Of a DNA stretch of 64,000 bases, positions 63,645 to 64,000 are shown in pieces (position 1 is the stretch's first letter; each line of letters opens with the position of its first letter). The stretch spans positions 37,413,487 through 37,477,486 of the forward strand of contig NC_133774.1 in NCBI RefSeq assembly GCF_003597395.2, read 5' to 3'. Both the position numbers and the translations under genes were made by a program. Below the pieces are notes generated by a model. That model had not been told where the DNA came from. It ran no database searches and was given only the letters and a program-made list of their open reading frames with translations. The stretch is from Chelonoidis abingdonii (taxonomy: Eukaryota > Chordata > Testudines > Testudinidae).

Positions 63645-64000
63645 GTAAGTATTGTACTGTGCATGAATCAATAGACATTTGAATAAACTATCCCCTCAGT
63701 AGAGACGTAAATAATGTCCCACACGCAATAAATGTTAAGCTGTTTTTGAAAGCCTTCAAATGAGCTCACAGTCCAGTTTTCACTTGCAGTGTTTAGTAAC
63801 TAGCAAGGTCTGTAAATATTGGAAGCTGTTGCAAGAAGAAATAGCATTATCTAGAGAAAATCTTATGTGATTTTTGAGGAGTTGCTTTAATTTTTAAGTA
63901 TTCTGTGTCTTTTTTTTATTTACATTGTATCTTGAACATCAAGAAGTTAATACCTTTGACTAAGTTGATTGAGCAGCATACAGATGGGGAAAAAAATTAA
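63645..64000 (+). other. GPBP1: Presumed GPBP1 intron 2 start
   Basis: A/T-rich sequence to the window edge; no exon recognised. Confidence 0.35.

Overview
The window is vertebrate nuclear DNA, most likely from a turtle. The evidence is split exons of a conserved chromatin gene with GT-AG borders, CpG-island promoters, CR1-type LINE ends, and dense PIF/Harbinger and hAT elements of kinds I associate with turtle genomes. Species is inferred from repeat content and protein similarity; no database was searched.

Two host genes are supported. (1) MIER3 (mesoderm induction early response family member 3) lies on the minus strand. I could place its first ten coding exons between 26727 and 9096. They join in phase into exactly 308 codons, covering the acidic N-terminus, the ELM2 domain and the first half of the SANT domain. 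The remaining exons must lie to the left of base 1, so intron 10 is at least 9.1 kb. (2) The divergent CpG-island promoter at about 61.0-61.4 kb and a downstream non-coding exon starting at 62591 fit the 5' end of the neighbour GPBP1 (vasculin), plus strand. That call rests on synteny with other amniotes, because no GPBP1 coding exon is inside the window.

Layout. 1-8686: a large decayed PIF/Harbinger-type DNA transposon, cut by the window edge, with a palindrome of two ~2.6-kb arms. 8690-26727: MIER3 exons 10 to 1, with intronic repeats (a BED-finger hAT relic with a nested hAT MITE, a CR1 3' end, a Harbinger-like MITE). 26.0-27.6 kb: CpG island, a 114-base N gap and a ~66-bp minisatellite. 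28.3-36 kb: a foldback retroposon, G-rich quasi-tandem repeats, a decayed unknown ORF family, a nested MITE pair, and an LTR-PBS-LTR remnant with a Leu-tRNA-like primer site. 36.7-40.6 kb: a second Harbinger element with complete ends and convergent remains of its two genes. 40.6-53.3 kb: gene-poor DNA with several hAT MITEs carrying 8-bp target duplications, a CR1/L2-like LINE fragment and a TA-flanked MITE. 53.4-60.0 kb: a Harbinger-like element split by an endogenous retrovirus with one recognisable LTR and a heavily frame-broken interior. 60-64 kb: the presumed GPBP1 promoter and 5' UTR.

The most interesting structure is a small foldback repeat seen twice (1594-1710 and 28351-28540). Its 5' part is an inverted copy of its own 3'-proximal part, yet both copies are flanked by long direct repeats (10 and 14 bp), as in reverse-transcription-based insertion.
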